A DNA stretch of 64,000 nucleotides from Tritrichomonas musculus (Eukaryota; Parabasalia; Tritrichomonadida; Tritrichomonadidae): contig JAPFFF010000029.1 in NCBI GenBank assembly GCA_039105265.1, positions 558,001 to 622,000 on the forward strand, in the 5' to 3' direction. How positions within the stretch are numbered: position 1 is the first letter of the stretch; each line of letters begins with the position of its first letter. The position numbers were made by a program, and so were the translations under genes. Shown piece by piece: positions 59,181-64,000 of the stretch. A model generated the notes under the pieces. It was not told the origin of the DNA. It saw nothing but the letters and a program-made list of their open reading frames with translations, and made no database searches.

Positions 59181-60032
59181 TTAATTATACCCATAAAATG
59201 ATTGATCATTTGTTTGATAATATTCATAAACGCAAAGTAACATGTATATGATTGGAGTCGCTATACTTTGGAATTCACAGCGGTAACAACCATGTTGCCA
59301 CATTAGATTAGGTGAAATATAAAGATAAGATGAAACAGAAAGCAATAACAAAATCCGTGTTCTGGCTCCTTTCAAAGAAATAGGCTGGAAGAATGATTCT
59401 AACCTGGTCGTAGGAAATTCAACCAAAAGCGATATAAATGATAAAATCAAAAATAGAAATCGAACAACTGAAATAAATGTTGATAACTCGTCATCTTTTG
59501 ATACAAATAAAATTGAATATGCAACAACAAAGCATGGATCAGAGATAACTCCATTATCTAGAGCAAGAGTAACTAAAAAAGCTATAATATCAAGCACATA
59601 TACTAGAATAACTATATTAACTTTTTCAATCGTATTATATATAATAAACATCGTAAGACAACTAGATACAAAAGAAATTAGCATCGTAATTGAACGACGG
59701 GCTGTTTCATCTCCGCTTGAATAATTCAAAATTGTTCTTGACAAGGACATGCAGAGTCTAACAAATAAGAAGGAAGCAATAAGCGCAAATGGAATATCAA
59801 AAAAATTCATAATTTGAGTTAAATCGTATTGAAAAAAGCTAAAGAACAATGAAGTTACAAGCGAAAGCAAAAAAATAACGATAGTTGGAATATTTTCAAT
59901 GAATTGAGTTGTAATTAATAAAATTAGCATTGAGATAGAAAACCCGAAAATAAATTGGTTTGGAACAAAATTGTCATCGAGAGTAAACAAAAAATCATCA
60001 TATATTTTGGATATCTCTTTACGTGATGGCAT
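59181..60032 (-). CDS. Multi-pass membrane protein of unknown function
   Basis: A 283-residue protein with about seven hydrophobic segments (about 26-44, 48-66, 78-98, 115-133, 137-158, 162-180 and 186-205, with weaker ones at 225-242 and 258-272). The N-terminal 25 residues are charged and probably cytosolic. No transporter or channel signature is visible. A CysX2Cys pair (GCYRCEF, about 252) lies in a loop. It is read in the same direction as the P-loop gene downstream. I do not recognise the family. Confidence 0.65.
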   Translation of the reverse strand: MPSRKEISKIYDDFLFTLDDNFVPNQFIFGFSISMLILLITTQFIENIPTIVIFLLSLVTSLFFSFFQYDLTQIMNFFDIPFALIASFLFVRLCMSLSRTILNYSSGDETARRSITMLISFVSSCLTMFIIYNTIEKVNIVILVYVLDIIAFLVTLALDNGVISDPCFVVAYSILFVSKDDELSTFISVVRFLFLILSFISLLVEFPTTRLESFFQPISLKGARTRILLLLSVSSYLYISPNLMWQHGCYRCEFQSIATPIIYMLLCVYEYYQTNDQSFYGYN

Positions 60033-60230
60033 TGAAATAGATGAAATTGTATTATATTCAAAAAGTAAAATATTAAATTTTTTTTTATCTTCGCTTCATT
60101 TCCATATAGAAATAATTTTTTTTGAATATCATGAATAAAACAGATTTTTTAAAATGAAGAATAAAAAAATAATCAGATAAAATTTAATGAATAATATTCA
60201 TCAAAAAAAAATGATAAAAATGCATATCAA

Positions 60231-62210
60231 TCATTCATTATCATCTTCATATTGATACTCATACTCGTATTCATCATCATTGTTTTCTTTTTCATTTTGG
60301 TCTTGATAACATGATAGAAGTAAAATGTCTTCATCTGATCGAATGTAAACAAACACGAGGGAGTCTCCTATTTCGAGGATATCAAGGATAATATTATCAA
60401 GAAGTACTTTTCCTGCAAATAATACTTTAATATTTGAAACGTTTGGAACTTTGAATTGACGTGCTACTGCTCGTTTGAATGATTTTACTGTCGCTTCTGA
60501 ATCTAATTTAACTCTATATTCTTCTTCACTTCTATTCGTCATAAATCTATATTCAATGATTATTGCACCTGGCTTATTCATTCTGTACTGTGTGGCAGTT
60601 AATGTGGATTCGGGTTCTCCTTGAATATAAATATGAATTACTTTATCTGTAAATGTTTTCATAGGTTGATTTTCGTCTTCAATACTTTTTTCTTCTTCAC
60701 CATTAACTTGTGAAGTAAATTCAAGTTTTTGGTCTGGTTCAATATCAAAGATTTGATGAAGTTTTTTATTTTGATTTTTCAAAAGTGATTCACTTGGTAT
60801 TGATATATCTTCTTCTTGGTTGTTAAATACAAATGTAAATATAATGTTTTTGTTTTTACCTTTGTCTGATTCTGGTAATTTTTCACCATCATTTGACACT
60901 GGCGTGATTTTTGGTATCATTTTTTTTATGGATGGTTTAGACTTTTTGGTTGATTTATTTGGATGATCTTTTTTATTTTCATTATTCTCATTATCATTAT
61001 CATTATCATCATCAACATCATCATCATCATCAACATCGGTTGGTTGTACTGGTTCTAATTTTGTTGAGGATTTGGATGATTTGATTCGTCCAACATATAA
61101 GATATTATTAATTTTATTCTTTTCATCTTTTTGTTGAAGATTTTTTATTATATCTTTGATCGTTTTTTCTTCTTCAATACCTTCGGTGTGGTCCTTTAAA
61201 TAATGAAGTTTGACTTGACCATGAATTCCATATTTATTCGAAATAAAGTTAGATAATTCACCAATAGTCATGTTGCTTGCAATTCTTTCATCAAATGATT
61301 CAAATTTCTTTCCAACACTTTCTTCACAAATGAAATGAATTACTAATTTAGTGCCTGTATTGTATCTCAATAACGGTGATTGATTTTCTTCATTACTATT
61401 AGAAGATGATTGCTTTGTTCCATTATCAGATGATTTTAATTCATCCAATTTTGGATAGTACACGAACGGTGCTTTAGGTTGAGTTGAGCCAGGTTGTTGA
61501 TATCCCACAGGAGGTGAATCTAGATATTGAGTAGTTAGTTTATTAATATTTTGCGTTGTTGCTACACTCGATTTTTGATTCGGTCCAACAGAAAAATATA
61601 ATTTTGGATTAGAAAGGTTTTTCAATTGAAAATTCTTATCATCGATTTGTTGTTTATTGTTATCATAAATGATGATTTTTTCATATTGTTTTTCATCTCC
61701 TAGTTTTAAATTACTTAAAGTTTTTTGTGCTTTTTCTGCTGTAACAAAATAATCCATAGGAAGTGGCATGGAAATCTGGCTCACAATATCTATAAAAGTG
61801 TAGTAACGTTGACAGCTAACTTCGTAATTCTCACCACCTTTTAAAGAAAATCGTGCATATAATGCGCCTGTCATATTAGTACTGATTTTAAAATCAAAAT
61901 AACCTTCAAATACTTGCTCTAGGATTTTGACGGCAACACGAACAAATTCGTTTTTCCATAAGATGAAGTATTTTTCATCAAAAATAATTATTACGTCTTC
62001 TTTCTTTAATCTAACCGTGGCATCACCATGATTTGGCGTTATTGCAACTTTTTTATCATTGGTTGGTATTTTGATTCCATTGAATTCCATTGTTGAACAA
62101 TTTTTGATGAAAAGATCTGTAAAGTAGTATCCATTATTATTAAAAAGCTTGAAAGCGTCACTCTTATTTATTAAAGAACAATTATTAAAATGAATTTTTA
62201 TCTCATTCAT
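60231..62210 (-). CDS. Ubiquitin-like domain protein (family member 3, intact parent copy)
   Basis: A 659-residue protein. I start at the ATG at 62210; the frame continues two codons upstream only with TTG. Residues 1-150 form an alpha/beta N-terminal domain (FFNCSL.. to PLPMDYFVTAEKAQKTL), followed by a Ser/Asn/Gln linker, a beta-grasp-like segment (about 290-380, TKLVIHFICEESVGKKFES), a Lys/Asp/Asn linker, another such segment (about 450-540) and the C-terminal ubiquitin-like domain (about 555-630, IKVLFAGKVLLDNIILDILE). It has an acidic Tyr/Asp tail and no terminal Gly-Gly. A near-identical truncated copy lies at 52023-53456 on the other strand. Confidence 0.82.
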   Translation of the reverse strand: MNEIKIHFNNCSLINKSDAFKLFNNNGYYFTDLFIKNCSTMEFNGIKIPTNDKKVAITPNHGDATVRLKKEDVIIIFDEKYFILWKNEFVRVAVKILEQVFEGYFDFKISTNMTGALYARFSLKGGENYEVSCQRYYTFIDIVSQISMPLPMDYFVTAEKAQKTLSNLKLGDEKQYEKIIIYDNNKQQIDDKNFQLKNLSNPKLYFSVGPNQKSSVATTQNINKLTTQYLDSPPVGYQQPGSTQPKAPFVYYPKLDELKSSDNGTKQSSSNSNEENQSPLLRYNTGTKLVIHFICEESVGKKFESFDERIASNMTIGELSNFISNKYGIHGQVKLHYLKDHTEGIEEEKTIKDIIKNLQQKDEKNKINNILYVGRIKSSKSSTKLEPVQPTDVDDDDDVDDDNDNDNENNENKKDHPNKSTKKSKPSIKKMIPKITPVSNDGEKLPESDKGKNKNIIFTFVFNNQEEDISIPSESLLKNQNKKLHQIFDIEPDQKLEFTSQVNGEEEKSIEDENQPMKTFTDKVIHIYIQGEPESTLTATQYRMNKPGAIIIEYRFMTNRSEEEYRVKLDSEATVKSFKRAVARQFKVPNVSNIKVLFAGKVLLDNIILDILEIGDSLVFVYIRSDEDILLLSCYQDQNEKENNDDEYEYEYQYEDDNE

Positions 62211-62259
62211 TTTCAAGATTTAAAATTTTTGTACTCATTCAAATACGGTAAAAATTTTA

Positions 62260-62467
62260 AACCTTGTTCAAAAAACATTACCTCCCTCTCAATTTAAAAT
62301 AATCATATCTTTATATTTTAAATATGAATTATTTTTTTAAAATTTAATTAATATTATGATAATTATTTAATATATTATTAATGAATAATGATGCAATTAA
62401 ATTGTTTGATAAAAAAGATAAAATGATTTAAAATATGAAATAGAGGTAAAGTTTTTTGAACTCTGTT
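62260..62467 (+). mobile_element. 208-bp mariner-like MITE, copy 1
   Basis: Terminal inverted repeats AACCTTGTTCAAAAAACATT.. and (inverted) AACAGAGTTCAAAAAACTTT.. are bordered on both sides by TA, as in Tc1/mariner insertions. The interior is AT-rich with no gene. It lies 50 bp upstream of the ubiquitin-like gene's ATG. Confidence 0.8.
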
Positions 62468-63405
62468 TATTTGACAGATATATAGAATCAAACTTTTTCA
62501 CTAAGTATTTTTTAATTTAAAACATTGATATCTTTATTAATTTCTTAAAAATATTAATAATAATAATAATTTAATATTTATGTTTAATTCATATTATAAA
62601 TATTAATTTTTATAAATAAGCAATTTTCTGATATAGCAAAAAGATTTCAATTTAACTCAAAATTAGCCCAAGTGTTTGTTTCCTGCGAAACATATTAGGT
62701 ATATTTTGGCCAAGTGTCGCAAATTACCGCCTGCCCAAAGCGGTTTTTGGCCCGAAATTTATAAATTCATTTATCTCAAAATACTGCATAAATATTTATA
62801 TAAAAAATGTTTTTTACCAAATTTGAAAGCTTTTTAATCTTTTTTAATAACAATTTATACTTCATTAGAATAATGCACCTGATATTTTTCTCAAAAATTG
62901 TTTTTTGAAATCATTTTCTCTCACATTCTATTTATTTGTAATTGTTTAATATCAGAGAATCCTTTTTCTTGAATCGTATTATTTTCTATTTTTCACTGTC
63001 ATTTAATTTATTGTTTAGATGACTTATAAAAAGAGAAATTATACATAAATTTAAATACATGAATCAATAATAAACAGACTTTCACATTGCTTTTTCTCGT
63101 ATGAGAAAATATGCAGCATATTATTTTTTTATCAAATGGATTACCATATATATAACACATTTTAACTTAAATCAGTCTTTTTGGCACTTTTAAATGTCAA
63201 TCTATGTTCAAACCAAACAATAAGCTGTAGTATAATTATTGACTGGAACGCATTTTTGATTCTAATGCAGTATGGTGCAAAAGTTTATATATATATATAT
63301 TAAAACAATTTTTGTATGTTTAGAAGTAGATTTTAATCCAAATATATCTAGATTTCTATATCATGAAATATGACCAGATATACAATTAAAAAAATAACCT
63401 AGATA
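62468..63405. other. Noncoding sequence between the two MITEs
   Basis: AT-rich and without a gene. A slightly GC-richer patch (about 62665-62755) holds ACCGCCTGCCCAAAGCGGT, a 5-bp stem, and a short TATATATA run lies near 63290. Confidence 0.5.
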
Positions 63406-63613
63406 AACTGAGTTCAAAAAACTTTACCTCCATTTCAAATTTTAAATCATTCTATCTTTTTTATTAAACAATTTAAATGCATCATTCTTCATTAATAATA
63501 TATTAGATAATTATCATAATATTAATCAAATTTTAAAAAAATAATTCATATTTAAAATATAAAGATATGATTATTTTAAATTGAGAGGGAGGTAATGTTT
63601 TTTGAACAAGGTT
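63406..63613 (-). mobile_element. 208-bp mariner-like MITE, copy 2 (inverted)
   Basis: Same length as copy 1 and highly similar in inverse orientation, again bordered by TA. Its outer end is 18 bp upstream of the RAD9-like ATG, so the element supplies most of that gene's immediate upstream region. Confidence 0.8.
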
Positions 63614-63631
63614 TATATTTGAAATATTTCT

Positions 63632-64000
63632 ATGGAGGCCGAAATATCAGATCCTATGTCAATTAGAATACTTCAACAAGTATTTTCTGCCCTCCGTAAA
63701 ATTAGTAATGATGTAATAATTGTTGTTGGTCCAAATTTTTTTTCAATTAGAGCATTAAATTCTACAAAATCTGCTCTCCCTGTTATCACATTCAATTCAT
63801 CATTTTTTAAATCATTTCGGTTTGAATCCCTGAAAGGAGATAGAGCTGATGGACAACAAATTGTCGCACAAATTCAAGCCAATGCTGTAACCACTGCTTT
63901 TAAAAACGCTCAAAGCCCAAGCCTTATTATTTTGAATCTCAAAGTTTCTCGTAATAATTTTGATAATAATCTTCATAGAGATAATCAATTAAGTGAAAAT
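63632..64000 (+). CDS. RAD9-like DNA-damage checkpoint clamp subunit (partial)
   Basis: The first 123 codons of a gene that runs off the right edge. VFSALRKISNDVIIVVGPNF, then SIRALNSTKSALPVITFNSS and FFKSFRF, follow the RAD9 N-terminal clamp pattern ('al..is..l.le....gl.lralN.srSa...f.f...FF..y'), including the RALNSTKSA box. RAD9 with RAD1 and HUS1 forms the 9-1-1 clamp that is loaded at damaged DNA and signals to ATR. The remainder, including any phosphorylated tail, is outside the window. HUS1 or PCNA is less likely because of the N-S-x-x-S-A and FF phrases. Confidence 0.7.
   Translation, partial: MEAEISDPMSIRILQQVFSALRKISNDVIIVVGPNFFSIRALNSTKSALPVITFNSSFFKSFRFESLKGDRADGQQIVAQIQANAVTTAFKNAQSPSLIILNLKVSRNNFDNNLHRDNQLSEN

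Overview
The window looks like a parabasalid (trichomonad) chromosome, most likely Tritrichomonas or a close relative, carrying a long DNA-virus-like insertion. The sequence is very AT-rich. No introns are evident, and the host families are ones common in trichomonads: a multi-membrane pseudo-cyclase with a PAS domain, ankyrin and Sel1 repeat proteins, an HGD kinase, a beta-helix protein and lineage-specific ubiquitin-like fusions. Some host start codons have an initiator-like TTCATT a few bases upstream. The species call is inference.

Positions 1-21072 are a block of virus-type genes that runs off the left edge. They use A/T-ending codons more strongly than the host genes. A + strand set (87-9184) holds a charged coiled-coil protein, a candidate double-jelly-roll major capsid protein, an HNH endonuclease, a primase/superfamily 3 helicase and small proteins. 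A - strand pair follows (9221-13164): a protein-primed family B DNA polymerase and a candidate penton (minor capsid) protein. Two giant + strand fibre-like proteins that share a module come last (13184-21072). This resembles Polinton/Maverick elements, adintoviruses and Polinton-like viruses, but no packaging ATPase, adenain-type protease or retroviral-type integrase is visible here. The helicase gene lies between inverted blocks of tandem repeats. A shared TATCACGCTAT motif sits just upstream of the helicase gene, the polymerase gene and one small gene.

Positions 21073-23900 are a mobile-element junction. It holds a T-rich tandem array, a GC-rich island, a decayed gene interrupted by a 1715-bp foldback element (721-bp arms, the same 70-codon ORF in both arms, a 4 x 52-bp loop array, GATAA flanks), and an inverted scrap of a fibre-like gene. 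Positions 23900-25919 are noncoding and rich in hairpins.

Positions 25920-64000 are host sequence. In order: pseudo-cyclase, MINDY-type deubiquitinase, two-chromodomain protein, two miniature inverted-repeat elements, beta-helix protein, a small protein with a CaaX-like end, an RRM protein, a decayed DDE transposase, a frameshifted ankyrin gene, a small basic protein, a kinase, a WD40 protein, a Sel1 protein, three members of a ubiquitin-like family (one truncated and fused to a kinase fragment), a membrane P-loop protein, a multi-pass membrane protein, paired 208-bp elements with TA flanks, and the start of a RAD9-like gene cut by the window edge. No rRNA, tRNA or CRISPR array was recognised.
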